64,000 nt of DNA from Rhodanobacter sp. A1T4 (GCF_014207185.1 NZ_JACHCP010000001.1:599512-663511), one strand, 5' to 3'. Shown: positions 1 through 9,440, numbered from the stretch's first letter. Notes: generated by a model not told the origin, from the sequence alone. Program-made: numbers and translations.

Positions 1-2
1 AG

Positions 3-767
3 GCTGGCGTTCCGCAGCAGCGTGCTGCTATCGAACAGGCAAAGGCGCAACAACAAGCTGCAGCGGTCAACAGCCGCCATGCCGAAGACGAAGTGCGTCG
101 CTACGGACCGCTGGCGACAACCGGTGCCGAAAGCGGCGATCAGCTATCGGTGTTGACCACCAACCGTGATCAGGCGCGCGCAACGCTGAGCGCCGATGCT
201 GCGGCGCTTGATCAGGCGCAAGCGCGAATGGCTGATCTCAACGCTCAGCTCATGCAAGCGCAGGCGCAACTGGAAGTGGCGGAGGCATCGGCGCGTCAGG
301 CGCAGCTCGATATGCAAGACACCTTGATTCGCAGTTCGCTGGCCGGTCGCATCGGTGACCGCACGGTACGCGTGGGGCAGTACGCGCAACCCGGTACGCG
401 GATGATGACCGTCGTGCCGGTGCAGAGCATTTATCTCACGGCCAACTTCAAGGAGACCCAAGTCGGCCGGATGCGCGCAGGTCAACGTGCGAGTCTGCAT
501 GTGGATGCGTTGGCGGGCGCCGATCTGCACGGTGTGGTCGACAGCTTCGCGCCGGGCACCGGTTCGCAGTTTGCGTTGCTGCCACCTGAAAACGCGACCG
601 GCAATTTCACCAAGATCGTGCAGCGTGTACCGGTGCGCATCCGCATCGATGCTGATGCGAATACGCGGAAATTGCTGGTTCCCGGTTTGTCGGTGACGGT
701 AGACGTGGATACACGCCCTGCGCAAGACGATCAGTCGGTGACGACAGCAGGCAATAGTCATGGCTGA
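3..767 (+). CDS. emrA: HlyD/EmrA-family efflux periplasmic adaptor (5' end outside window)
   Basis: Membrane-fusion protein linking an inner-membrane pump to an outer-membrane channel. The frame is open from the window edge, so the start and the N-terminal membrane anchor are missing. What remains is a Gln/Ala-rich coiled-coil hairpin, then the beta-barrel part with RIGDRTVRVGQYAQPGT and the segment NATGNFTKIVQRVPVRI, which is characteristic of EmrA-type adaptors. The stop overlaps the start of the following DHA2 pump by 8 bp, and an outer-membrane efflux lipoprotein follows, giving a complete EmrAB-TolC-like operon. The substrate cannot be read from sequence. An internal GTG at 93 is in frame but is not the real start, because coding continues upstream. 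Confidence 0.9.
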   Translation, partial: AGVPQQRAAIEQAKAQQQAAAVNSRHAEDEVRRYGPLATTGAESGDQLSVLTTNRDQARATLSADAAALDQAQARMADLNAQLMQAQAQLEVAEASARQAQLDMQDTLIRSSLAGRIGDRTVRVGQYAQPGTRMMTVVPVQSIYLTANFKETQVGRMRAGQRASLHVDALAGADLHGVVDSFAPGTGSQFALLPPENATGNFTKIVQRVPVRIRIDADANTRKLLVPGLSVTVDVDTRPAQDDQSVTTAGNSHG

Positions 768-2340
768 GACGGCAGCCATGCCGGCCAGTCACCCCGAACG
801 TGCCAGTGCCGCGGATTGGATCGCCGTGGCCGCCGGTTCGCTCGGCGCGTTGATGGCCACGCTCGACATCTCCATCACCAATTCCGCGTTGCCGCAGATC
901 CAGGGTGAAATCGGTGCCACGGGTACGGAAGGCACCTGGATTTCGACTGGTTACCTGATGTCGGAAATCGTGATTATTCCGCTGGCCGCCTGGCTGACGC
1001 GCGTATTCGGTTTGCGCAAATTTCTGCTGGGCGCCGCGGTGCTGTTTATCCTGTTCTCGATGATGTGCGGCTTGTCGCACACGTTGACGGCAATGATCAT
1101 CGGCCGCATCGGCCAGGGCCTGACCGGTGGCGCGATGATTCCGACCGGCCAAACCATCATTCGCAGTCGTCTGCCGATGTCGCAGTTGCCGATCGGCATG
1201 ACGCTCTTTGGTTTGATCGTGTTGCTCGGACCATTGCTGGGCCCGGTGCTGGGCGGTTGGCTTACGGAAAACATCAGCTGGAGCTGGTGCTTTTTCATCA
1301 ACTTGCCAGTGTGCATCGGTCTGATCGCGTTGCTGTTGCTTGGTCTGCCGCCGGATCATCCGCAATGGGATGCACTTAAACAGGCCGACTGGCTGGGTAT
1401 CGCCGGACTCTCGGCCGGCCTCAGCTCGTTGACGGTGGTGTTGGAGGAAGGCCAGCGCGAACGTTGGTTCGAGTCCAACATGATCGTCTGGCTAAGTCTG
1501 TTGTCGCTGGCCGGCATGGTGCTAATCGCGATCTCGCAGTTCACCGCCAAGAGACCGGTAATGCGCTTGAGCCTGCTCCGCAATCCGCGTTATGCCAGCG
1601 TCATTCTTATCGTGCTGGTGGTCGGCGCGGTGTTCTATTCGGTCATCTATCTGATACCGCAATTCCTTGGTTTGATCGCCGGATACAACGCAGAGCAATC
1701 GGGCTGGGTAATGCTGGTCTCCGGCGTGCCGGCCTTTCTGATGATGCCGATGCTGCCGCGCCTGCTGGGCAAGGTCGATTTTCGAATCATGGTGATCACC
1801 GGCCTGATGTGTTTCGTGGTGAGCTGCATGTTGGACATCCATTTGACGGCGCAGAGCGTCGGTCATGATTTCTTCTGGTCGCAGTTGATTCGCGGCGCGG
1901 GCCAAATGCTGGTGTTCATGCCGTTGAACCAGGCGTCAATGGCAGCGGTAACCCGGGAGGAGGCTGGCGACGCCGCCGGTGTTTACAACATGGCGCGTAA
2001 CCTCGGTGGCTCGATCGGCTTGGCCGTCATCGGCACCGTGATCGACCGGCGCAATACGTTTCATGTGGCGACCATCCGCGAATCGCTGACGGCGAATTCG
2101 GTGTTGGGCCAGGATCGTCTCGCCGCCAACGCAGCCGGCTGGTTCGCGCGGACCGGTGATATGGCCTACGCGAAGATGCGCGCGCTCGGCCAGCTTGCCG
2201 CGCAGATTCAGCAGCAAGCGATGGTGATCACTTTTTCCGAAGTCTTCTACGTGCTGGGCATCGCACTGCTGTGCTGCATTCCACTCGCGTTGCTGCTGAA
2301 GACGCCCAGCTATGGCGCGCCAGCCGCCGCTGGTCACTAA
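760..2340 (+). CDS. emrB: DHA2-family MFS drug:H+ antiporter (EmrB/QacA type)
   Basis: Inner-membrane multidrug exporter of 526 aa, the usual size of the 14-helix DHA2 family. The N-terminal helix carries the LDISITNSALPQIQ segment matching the family LDxTIVNVALP motif, and GRIGQGLTGGAMIPTGQTI lies in the region of helices 4-5. Hydrophobic segments run throughout to about residue 515. The ATG lies inside the adaptor gene with an 8-bp overlap, which suggests translational coupling. Context with the adaptor and outer-membrane lipoprotein indicates an EmrAB-type tripartite pump; likely substrates are hydrophobic compounds, by family only. Confidence 0.93.
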   Translation: MAETAAMPASHPERASAADWIAVAAGSLGALMATLDISITNSALPQIQGEIGATGTEGTWISTGYLMSEIVIIPLAAWLTRVFGLRKFLLGAAVLFILFSMMCGLSHTLTAMIIGRIGQGLTGGAMIPTGQTIIRSRLPMSQLPIGMTLFGLIVLLGPLLGPVLGGWLTENISWSWCFFINLPVCIGLIALLLLGLPPDHPQWDALKQADWLGIAGLSAGLSSLTVVLEEGQRERWFESNMIVWLSLLSLAGMVLIAISQFTAKRPVMRLSLLRNPRYASVILIVLVVGAVFYSVIYLIPQFLGLIAGYNAEQSGWVMLVSGVPAFLMMPMLPRLLGKVDFRIMVITGLMCFVVSCMLDIHLTAQSVGHDFFWSQLIRGAGQMLVFMPLNQASMAAVTREEAGDAAGVYNMARNLGGSIGLAVIGTVIDRRNTFHVATIRESLTANSVLGQDRLAANAAGWFARTGDMAYAKMRALGQLAAQIQQQAMVITFSEVFYVLGIALLCCIPLALLLKTPSYGAPAAAGH

Positions 2341-2351
2341 GGATCTTAGTC

Positions 2352-3851
2352 ATGCGTACAAGCGACTCATATGTTTCGCGCGTCCTGTTTTTCGCGCTGC
2401 TCGCCTCGCTCGCGGCGTTGCCAGGCTGCACCGTTGGCCCCGATTATCGTGGCGCGCCGGACGTAGCAGGTGGCGCAGGGCACGCCAACACTTTTGTACG
2501 TACACCGGTGACGGGCATCACATCGGCGCACGCGCCAGGCCAATGGTGGAACACGCTCGGTGATGCGCAACTGAGCGCATTGATCGACGCGGCGTTGGCG
2601 CACAACCAGGATTTGCAAGCGGCGCAGGCCCGTTTGCGCGAGTCGCGTGCACAGCTGCAACAGCAGCGTGCCGAAGCGTTGCCGACTGTGTCAGCCGATG
2701 CGGCCGCGCTACGCACACGGGAGCCGGATTTATCCGGCCTGCAAACATCGCAGACCAACACGAGCCAAACGACGCCAGCAGGGCAATCCATCCGCACGTC
2801 GCAGGGGCAAGGTCCGTTGCAGCTGTACACCGCCGGCTTCGACGCGTCATGGGAGTTGGACCTGTTTGGCGGCACGCGCCGCGCGATCGAGGCTACCTCG
2901 GCCCAGGCTGATGCCGTCGACGCCGATCTCGCCGATACGCAGGTGTCGCTGGCTGCCGAAGTGGCGCAGGCATACATCAGTCTGCGCGACCAACAGCAGC
3001 GCCTGACGTTAGCCAATCAATCGGCGGAACTCGAACAACAAACACTCGTCTTGATCCAGCAGCGGCGCGCGCGCGGCGTCGCCGGCGATGCCGATGTCGA
3101 ACGTCAAACCACGCAAGTGGAAAACACCCGCGCGACACTCATTCCGCTGGACGAGCAGATCTCCGAGTCGCTCGACCAACTCGCCGTGCTTACCGGCCAA
3201 GCTCCCGGCGCACTCGACCGTGAATTATCGGCACCTGCACCGTTGCCTGTTATGCCCGCGACCGTGCCAATCGATGATCCGGCAAGGATGTTGCAGCAGC
3301 GCCCGGATATTCGCGCGGCCGAACGTCGGCTTGCCGCGAGCAACGCGCAGATCGGCGAACGCACCGCCGATTTGTTTCCCAAGGTGACGATGTTGGGTTT
3401 CGTCGGCTCCAACGCCGCCGATCCCGGACACTTGACACGAAGGAGCTCACTCACCTGGCTCGGTGTGCCCTATCTGCAATGGAATGTGTTTGACTTTGGA
3501 CGCACGCGCAGCAGTATTCGTCAGGCCGAAGCGAACCGCGACGAAGCCGACGCCCGCTATGCGCAAACCGTACTCGCTGCATTGCAGGACGCCAACAACG
3601 CGCTATCTCGCTACGGTCATCAACGCGAAAGCGTTGCTCGCTTGCAGCAGATCGAAGCGTCAGCCGATCGTTCCGCGACGTTGATGCGCCAACGTTACGA
3701 CGCGGGTGCCTCCTCGCTGATCGATTTGCTGGATACGCAACGCACACAATTCTCCGCGCAGCAAAACCTCGTCCAGGGACGCGCCGATCTGCTGAAAGAT
3801 TTCGTGTCACTGCAAAAGAGCCTCGGACTTGGCTGGGTTCCAGCACGCTAG
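2352..3851 (+). CDS. OprM/NodT-type outer-membrane efflux lipoprotein
   Basis: Outer-membrane channel of the TolC superfamily, 499 aa. The ATG at 2352, 11 bp after the emrB stop, gives a clean lipoprotein signal peptide ending in LPGC with the acylated cysteine at residue 26. It continues with TVGPDYRGAP, the usual start of mature NodT/OprM proteins. Two long helical repeats follow, the second beginning near QRPDIRAAERRLAASNAQIG, a family hallmark. Last gene of the efflux operon. An in-frame extension upstream to 2271 would lie within emrB and lacks a signal peptide, so it was not used. Confidence 0.93.
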   Translation: MRTSDSYVSRVLFFALLASLAALPGCTVGPDYRGAPDVAGGAGHANTFVRTPVTGITSAHAPGQWWNTLGDAQLSALIDAALAHNQDLQAAQARLRESRAQLQQQRAEALPTVSADAAALRTREPDLSGLQTSQTNTSQTTPAGQSIRTSQGQGPLQLYTAGFDASWELDLFGGTRRAIEATSAQADAVDADLADTQVSLAAEVAQAYISLRDQQQRLTLANQSAELEQQTLVLIQQRRARGVAGDADVERQTTQVENTRATLIPLDEQISESLDQLAVLTGQAPGALDRELSAPAPLPVMPATVPIDDPARMLQQRPDIRAAERRLAASNAQIGERTADLFPKVTMLGFVGSNAADPGHLTRRSSLTWLGVPYLQWNVFDFGRTRSSIRQAEANRDEADARYAQTVLAALQDANNALSRYGHQRESVARLQQIEASADRSATLMRQRYDAGASSLIDLLDTQRTQFSAQQNLVQGRADLLKDFVSLQKSLGLGWVPAR

Positions 3852-3947
3852 GGCAACTGGTGGCGACGTCATCCGAAACGTCCGCTTCGGGAGGGCATTC
3901 CGAGATTGCCGTGATTTCCAAAGCGCAAGGTCCGCTCACGGCCAGAG

Positions 3948-3981
3948 GCCGACATTTAGGCGTACTAAATGTTACGTCGGC
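3948..3981. repeat. interrupted inverted repeat downstream of the efflux operon
   Basis: GCCGAC-ATTTAG and CTAAAT-(4-5 nt)-GTCGGC can pair across a 5-nt loop with a small bulge. It lies 97 bp after the efflux lipoprotein stop. There is no T-tract, so it is at best a degenerate terminator or a single palindromic element. The rest of 3852-4026 shows nothing recognisable. Confidence 0.35.
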
Positions 3982-4026
3982 TCGTTCGAAAAAATTCCGT
4001 GCAAACTTTCTGATTTAGCGCGTCGT

Positions 4027-4440
4027 CTAGCGTTGCTGCCATAGATTTTGCAGCTCATCAGCAATGCGCTGAACGTCCTGTGCACCAAGCAAAATCAGTT
4101 CTCGCGCCTTACTTTTTTCGAGGTGCAGGACGATGCGGCCGGAATAGCGAACGTTACCCATTCCCCACTTACGACTCATATCTGTCGATATGGAAACGAT
4201 ATCCGGCATCGAGTAATAGAAGTTTGCACCGTCCAAATTAAGAAAGCTTTTCGGATCAGATGACGCATTGCGATATCGCTGAAGGATTCCCGGGTCCACG
4301 TAGGTCATTGGGTTACTTGCGATATCAGGCGCCATATAGCCAGGGTTCGCCATCACGCCTCGCACGCGCATGGCACCGATGCCGCTCGAAAATGCAGATA
4401 CGAGAAACGTCCTATTCAAGATTCCTGCGTAGTACTCCAT
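4027..4440 (-). CDS. hypothetical protein
   Basis: Not recognised. Reading from an ATG at 4440 gives about 137 aa with mixed hydrophobic and polar segments, ending in a helical stretch (KSKARELILLGAQDVQRIAD). The same frame stays open upstream to 4602, with another ATG at 4560 (MLRRLFLAIS), so the protein may be up to 191 aa. No convincing ribosome-binding site decides between the starts. Base composition is visibly less G+C-rich than the flanking genes, and it lies beside a decayed acyltransferase fragment, so this patch may be an insertion or degenerating region. No signal peptide or known domain is evident. Coding status is likely but unproven. Confidence 0.5.
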   Translation of the reverse strand: MEYYAGILNRTFLVSAFSSGIGAMRVRGVMANPGYMAPDIASNPMTYVDPGILQRYRNASSDPKSFLNLDGANFYYSMPDIVSISTDMSRKWGMGNVRYSGRIVLHLEKSKARELILLGAQDVQRIADELQNLWQQR

Positions 4441-4602
4441 CGCTATAAAGTTGCATGCGCAAGGACCTGACGCCGGCGATACGTCATTTCGCTGGTCCGG
4501 TCCTTTCAGCGCGGCAATTGGCGGGCGCGTGGAGATCGCCAAGAACAATCTACGAAGCATCTTATGGTGTTCCATGAAAAAGGAGCGGCACATTCGCATC
4601 AT

Positions 4603-5011
4603 GGGTCGAGAATAGCGGCAAAGACTGGAGGTTCAATGTCCGTAGAGGGTCGCGGAAGCAGACGTTCTACCTCGCTTTGCTAGCCCAGGTGTTTAGCCAT
4701 CGATCGAAGGAATGACCTGCGCCGGATTTCCTCCGACGAAGCTATTCGGAGGAACGTTCTTACAGTCCATCCGCTTGGGCCGTGCACCGTCCACCATTAG
4801 CTGGGAGATCCAGGGCAACGGCGGGCCGGATGTTCGGGACAACTTGGCCGTGCACAACTGGGCGAGGTGGCCTTCGCGATGCAGGGGGTAGCGCTGCGGA
4901 CGACCGCGAACAATGGCGGGGAACCGCCTAGCCAAGGCTTAGGATATCCGGTAGAGTCTGGCGCGCACGACGCCATAGCATTCACGCCACGCGTTTACAG
5001 GGAAGTATTCT
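4603..5011. other. gene-poor stretch before the outer-membrane barrel gene
   Basis: About 400 bp between the hypothetical gene and the barrel gene. It holds the acyltransferase remnant at roughly 4692-4800. From 4800 to 5011 no convincing coding sequence, RNA or strong hairpin is visible; the promoter of the barrel gene presumably lies here. A GGGAAG ribosome-binding site precedes the ATG at 5012. Confidence 0.5.
4692..4800 (-). pseudogene. 3' remnant of a hexapeptide-repeat acyltransferase
   Basis: The last ~35 codons of a minus-strand frame read CKNVPPNSFVGGNPAQVI followed by a stop. This closely resembles the conserved C-terminal coil of left-handed beta-helix (LbH) acetyltransferases, usually of the form V-P-P-N-S-x-V-G-G-N-P-A-K-V-I. 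Upstream, the frame loses all similarity to hexapeptide repeats and no full-length gene fits. I read it as the decayed tail of a sugar or serine O-acetyltransferase gene. A small ORF through it (to 4935) exists but is not protein-like in its 5' half. Confidence 0.55.
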
Positions 5012-5884
5012 ATGAAGCACGCAATCGTTGCGCTTGCAGCAGCCATTGGCGCTGCCGGCGTGTTGCCGGTCGTCCATGCCACGGACAATTACGCGTTTTA
5101 TAGCGCCAACAATGTGGTTGGCCTGAGTCTCGGATCGCAGCACCAGAACTATAGCGAGTTCATTAACGGTGCGACCGCCGATGGCAACTATGGCGACGTC
5201 AAACCCTCTTACCGCCTGTACGCCACCACGCAGCGTGACTGGCGGAATATCAGCGATTTGTATTTTGCCGTATCGGCAAGCTACGCCAGCGGCTCAACGA
5301 CCTACGATGGCGCCCTGGTGAACCTGCTCACGGGGGCGCAAACGCCTGTTACGCAACGTACGCCAACGCGCTTGTTCGACTGGAATATTCGTGGCGGCAA
5401 GGCCTTTACACTCAATGAGGATGAAACGGTCCAGCTGATTCCTTATCTGGATTATGCGCAGCATCATTGGGATCGCCTGGACGGAGGCGGTGAAGGCGAT
5501 TATTCCGAGTACTACAAGCATAGTGTCATCAGCGCTGGTGTCATCGGCCAATATGCGGTCACAGACGTGCTGGTGTTGAGCGCTGAAGCGCAGTTGGGCT
5601 ACCTGTACAACGCGAGCGTGCACGCGCCGGCGCTGGAAGGGCTGATCGATCTGGGGAATGGTGAGTACATTAACGGGACTAACGGCCCGATTATTCTCGG
5701 TAACCACGATACCGTGATGCTCAGCTTGGGTGTCGACTACGCATTGACTTACAATTTCCACGTCACCGCCGACTACCGCTGGCAGCGCTACGGCTATGGC
5801 ATGGGTGTCAATAACGATTTCTCCGAGCCCAACTCGACCTCGATCATGCAGCGGGTTGAAGTAGGCGTGGCGCTGACATTCTGA
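5012..5884 (+). CDS. outer-membrane beta-barrel protein
   Basis: Secreted protein of 290 aa with a clear signal peptide (cleavage expected after VVHA, about residue 23-24). The mature part has alternating amphipathic strands such as VVGLSLGSQHQNYSEF and HVTADYRWQRYGYGM and ends in VEVGVALTF. A C-terminal phenylalanine preceded by alternating hydrophobics is the outer-membrane insertion signature. No specific family or substrate was recognised; general porin-like or adhesin-type barrels are possible. It stands alone with its own ribosome-binding site. A weak hairpin with a short T-run lies about 80 bp downstream near 5964-5990. Confidence 0.75.
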   Translation: MKHAIVALAAAIGAAGVLPVVHATDNYAFYSANNVVGLSLGSQHQNYSEFINGATADGNYGDVKPSYRLYATTQRDWRNISDLYFAVSASYASGSTTYDGALVNLLTGAQTPVTQRTPTRLFDWNIRGGKAFTLNEDETVQLIPYLDYAQHHWDRLDGGGEGDYSEYYKHSVISAGVIGQYAVTDVLVLSAEAQLGYLYNASVHAPALEGLIDLGNGEYINGTNGPIILGNHDTVMLSLGVDYALTYNFHVTADYRWQRYGYGMGVNNDFSEPNSTSIMQRVEVGVALTF

Positions 5885-6082
5885 GTGCTCTGGCTTGTTC
5901 CGAAAAAGCCGGGGCGTTCACTTAACCTGTTGATGGCCGTGCAGCATCAAGTCGGGCCTCATTGAGCGAAGCGTTTTGCTCGTTTCCCGGGGCGCTTGAA
6001 CAAAGCGCTGGTTGTTGATCACTTGCCGGGGTAGGCACTCTACTGCTCTGGGTCGTAGCCGAGTTCGCATTCCGCGAAACCG

Positions 6083-8500
6083 TTATTCAGCCACAGCGCT
6101 GGGTTCGAGGGCCAGCGTGTGTTGTGCCGGTCCTGGCAGCAGCGGTGTGGGCTTGCCGTTGACCCAGTCCGCGTGGCCGGCGCCGTAGTAGGGTGATAGC
6201 GGGTTGTCGCTCTGGCCACCGGGCATTTCGAGGATGCCCTGGGCCTCGTGGCCTGGGGCAACGTCGAAGCGCTCGGAGGCGCCGAAGCCGGGAGCGGCGA
6301 CGCGCGGCATGTTGTTGTCGCCGGGCAATGGATCGTCGGGCATGTTGAGGGTGCGGCCTAGCCACTTGGGCAGGGCAACGGAAAGCGGATGCCTGATGTC
6401 GCTGCGATTCTTTTCACCCCAGGTTCGCGCAGCGAGGCCGCCAGGCTGCTTGTCGAGTTCGCTGGCGACGTGGCTGGCGGCAGCAAGCAAAAGTGCATGC
6501 CAGTCGCGATAGGTCGGATTGAGCAGGTTGGCTGGCTGCGTGGTGATCAGATTCCAGACCGCGCCTTCGGCGGCATTTTCGGCCGGCCACGCAAAGTCGC
6601 CATAGCGTTGTTTGACCCGCGCCACGAACGGCGACAGCACGACTTCGGTCACCTGTGTGCGGAAGGCACGCACTAGCCGGTAGTCGACACTGTCGACATC
6701 GGCGCGGCCGCGCCAGGTGGCGGTGAGTTGGCGTAGCGTTTGCAGCTCGGGGTCATGCGTATCGGCGAGTGTCTGTTGCAGCAGCTGCTGCCAGCGCGTC
6801 AGCAGCACGGCGCGGTTGTCCAGCTGTACGTCGAGCAGATTGTTCGGAGCAAATTTATTCTGCGCGCGCAAGTCGTCACGGATCTGCTGTGCGCGGGCAC
6901 CAAGGTCGTGGCCGCCGTTGCCGAGCAGAGCCAGTGCATCGCCGCTCACCGTTCGGTTGTTGGCTGTCCACAGACGCGCATCTGAAGGATTTTCGATGCG
7001 TGGATACTGCGCCGGTGTGGCCCAGCCCTGCCAGCCGCTGCCGGGCTTTGACCAGTCTGAAGGCCGCAGCGGATCAATAGTGGCGCGCAGCGGAATGCTG
7101 TTGCCGGCCAGCGTCCAGCCGATATGACCGGTGCTGTCGGCAACCACGAAGTTCTGTGGCGGCATGCCAAACTGCGGGGCGAGATCGAGTGCCGCATGCG
7201 TGTCGGTCGTCTGCTCCAGCTGCATCAGTGTGACGTTATAGCTGCGTGGTTGATCGGCGATCCAGGCCAGCGCCAGCGGCGTGTCATCGACATCGCTGGC
7301 CATGATCGGACCCCAGCGTGTGTCCTCGACTTTCAGAACGGTGTCGGGTTTGCCTTTGACGTGGATATGTTCATCGTGGACGTCGATATTCGCCCAGCCT
7401 TCGGGCACCTTGTAGCGGCTGGCGTTGGTCGGGTCTCGTTGTACACGAACCCAGTCCAGCCAGTCGCCGTAACTGTTGGTGAAACCCCAGGCGATCTGGC
7501 CGTTGGAGCCCACGATCATCGCTGGCGTGCCGGGCAGGGTGACGCCGTTGATATCGCGTTGTCCGTTCGGCGCGCTGGCGTCGGGATAGCGCAGACGCGC
7601 ACGGAACCAGATGTTGGGTACGCGCAGGCCCAGGTGCATGTCGTTGGCGACCATGGCGGCACCGGTATCGGTGAGCGAGCCGGCGACAGCAAAGCTGTTG
7701 CTGCCCGGACGCGGCGCATCAAGCGCGGGAAGCAGCGCGGCGGTGAGGTCGGTCGGTTTGTCGACTGTGGCGAGACGATTCAGGTCGAAGACGCTGGCAT
7801 CGGGAACGGCCTGTCGTGGCGACAGCTGATTATCCAGTGGCGCCTCCCAGTCGGGATCGGGCGCCATCAGGAAATCCACCAGTGGGCCGGGCAGTACCGA
7901 GCGCATCTGCGCCAGTCGCAGCTCGCGCTCGTTGCGGCCGTCACCGTTCAAATCCAGGTACATCGCGGCAATCACCAGCGCGCTGTCTTCCGATCGCCAC
8001 GGCTGCGGCTGGCTGCCCAGTAGCAGGTATTCCCACGGCCGCACGTGCAGATCGGCGAGTCCGGCATTGACGCCGTCACGGTAGCGGTCGAGCTGATGCT
8101 TCTGCGTTGGCGACAGCTGAGCGTACGCGGCTTCGACCACGGCACGCAGGCGATGGCGGCGATGATTGAGGTCGCTGGGCAGTGCAGCCGGCCCGACCAG
8201 CTCGGCCAGCTCGCCGGCCGGCATGCGGCGCATCAGGTCCATCTCGAAGAAGCGCTCCTGCGCGTGCACATAGCCCAATGCAAAGCTGATGTCGTCGCGG
8301 TTGGCACCATCGATGGTGACGGTGCCCAACGCGTCCCGGCCGATGCTGACCCTGGCGCTCAGGCCGGGAAACGGTCGCTGCCCATCAAGCCGCGCGCGGC
8401 TGCCGGCGAGCAACCAACATGCCGTGATAATGGCGATCAGCAACAGCACGACAATGGCGACCAGCAAGCTTCTGACGATGTGCCTGCGCAGCGAAGTCAT
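6083..8500 (-). CDS. penicillin acylase family protein (Ntn hydrolase)
   Basis: Precursor of 805 aa, the usual length for penicillin/acyl-homoserine-lactone acylases. An N-terminal membrane segment (residues ~9-32) is followed by the alpha-chain region with LGYVHAQERFFEMDLMRR, a strong family motif. The autocatalytic site is G266-S267-N268, where Ser267 becomes the N-terminal nucleophile of the beta chain. Beta-chain landmarks include NSYGDWLDWVRVQ. Likely periplasmic or membrane-attached. The start overlaps the stop of the upstream phosphodiester-glycosidase gene by 4 bp, so they are co-translated. The substrate is unknown: the family cleaves penicillins, N-acyl-homoserine lactones and other acylated compounds. 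Confidence 0.93.
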   Translation of the reverse strand: MTSLRRHIVRSLLVAIVVLLLIAIITACWLLAGSRARLDGQRPFPGLSARVSIGRDALGTVTIDGANRDDISFALGYVHAQERFFEMDLMRRMPAGELAELVGPAALPSDLNHRRHRLRAVVEAAYAQLSPTQKHQLDRYRDGVNAGLADLHVRPWEYLLLGSQPQPWRSEDSALVIAAMYLDLNGDGRNERELRLAQMRSVLPGPLVDFLMAPDPDWEAPLDNQLSPRQAVPDASVFDLNRLATVDKPTDLTAALLPALDAPRPGSNSFAVAGSLTDTGAAMVANDMHLGLRVPNIWFRARLRYPDASAPNGQRDINGVTLPGTPAMIVGSNGQIAWGFTNSYGDWLDWVRVQRDPTNASRYKVPEGWANIDVHDEHIHVKGKPDTVLKVEDTRWGPIMASDVDDTPLALAWIADQPRSYNVTLMQLEQTTDTHAALDLAPQFGMPPQNFVVADSTGHIGWTLAGNSIPLRATIDPLRPSDWSKPGSGWQGWATPAQYPRIENPSDARLWTANNRTVSGDALALLGNGGHDLGARAQQIRDDLRAQNKFAPNNLLDVQLDNRAVLLTRWQQLLQQTLADTHDPELQTLRQLTATWRGRADVDSVDYRLVRAFRTQVTEVVLSPFVARVKQRYGDFAWPAENAAEGAVWNLITTQPANLLNPTYRDWHALLLAAASHVASELDKQPGGLAARTWGEKNRSDIRHPLSVALPKWLGRTLNMPDDPLPGDNNMPRVAAPGFGASERFDVAPGHEAQGILEMPGGQSDNPLSPYYGAGHADWVNGKPTPLLPGPAQHTLALEPSAVAE

Positions 8501-9318
8501 TGCGCGACAAACACGGCGAAGATGCCGGCATACGGCTTCACCATGAAAGCCGGCGCGCCGGCGTAGCCGTTGCCGTCGACATAGATCTGCGAAATGCTGC
8601 CGTCCAGATACAGCGCGTCCTGGCAGCCCAGCTCATCCCTGAATAGCCGTCCAAACGTGTGGAAATTCACTGGCGTCTCGCTCACCGCAAAGACGACTTC
8701 GCTGGAGGTTTTTACACAGACGCCACTGCGCCACTTCATGCTGTCGGAAGCGTCGATGAACTGATCATTGAGCTTGCCGTCAATCACCAGCATGGGGCCG
8801 GACTGGCTAGCCCACTGCGCGTGCTGACCGTCAGCCTTGAAATCGCTACTGGTGCGCACGGCGGCGTGGCCATCGGGATAGACCACAAATACACCATTGG
8901 GCAGTAGTGAAAAATTGCCCGACGCGGGGTTGCCGTGATTGAGATTCAGCGGCACCACGGTCTTGCCGTTTTCCACATACAGGCCCAGCGGCACGGATTG
9001 TTTGTCGTAGATACCGGCGTTGGCCGCGAACAGCAGCTTCTGGCCATGGGCTTCGCCCCATTGGCGCAGAGCATCGATGCTGCCGAACGGCTGCGATGTC
9101 TGCGGGTCGCGCCAGTGCAGGCTCAGCTTTTCGCGCTTGAGATCCAGATGCACCACGCGGTAGTTTTGCCCGTCGAACGTCAGCTCGCTGCTGTCGACTG
9201 CCCGCGCGGGCGCAGCGCAGCCGAGCAGGTTGGTGAGCAACACAAACGCCAAGGCCCAACGCAACAAAGGGCGGCAGGCAAAGGGATGAGAGGATGAAGG
9301 CGAAGTGAGAGGGCACAT
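8497..9318 (-). CDS. phosphodiester glycosidase family (DUF2233) lipoprotein
   Basis: 273 aa protein of the NAGPA-like family that includes the uncovering enzyme for GlcNAc-phosphodiesters. A hydrophobic segment ends in a lipobox (LLGC, Cys34), so the protein is probably a lipoprotein or periplasmic. Family landmarks are ANAGIYDKQSVPLGLYVENG, the SGPMLVIDGKLN segment, and the C-terminal QDALYLDGSISQIYV block. First gene of a two-gene operon with the penicillin acylase (ATGA overlap). The pairing suggests joint processing of an envelope or extracellular glycan or lipid, but this is inference. The start codon could lie slightly further in, since about 15 residues precede the hydrophobic segment. 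Confidence 0.88.
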   Translation of the reverse strand: MCPLTSPSSSHPFACRPLLRWALAFVLLTNLLGCAAPARAVDSSELTFDGQNYRVVHLDLKREKLSLHWRDPQTSQPFGSIDALRQWGEAHGQKLLFAANAGIYDKQSVPLGLYVENGKTVVPLNLNHGNPASGNFSLLPNGVFVVYPDGHAAVRTSSDFKADGQHAQWASQSGPMLVIDGKLNDQFIDASDSMKWRSGVCVKTSSEVVFAVSETPVNFHTFGRLFRDELGCQDALYLDGSISQIYVDGNGYAGAPAFMVKPYAGIFAVFVAQ

Positions 9319-9440
9319 CTTCTGATGGTCGCCGGCCGGCCCGGTCTGCGCAAGTCCGCAGGCAAGGGTCGTTCAGCACTTGCTGAGGCATAGCCCCATG
9401 TCTGCCGCTAAACTTGGCGTTTTACTGGCGGCGTCAACCC

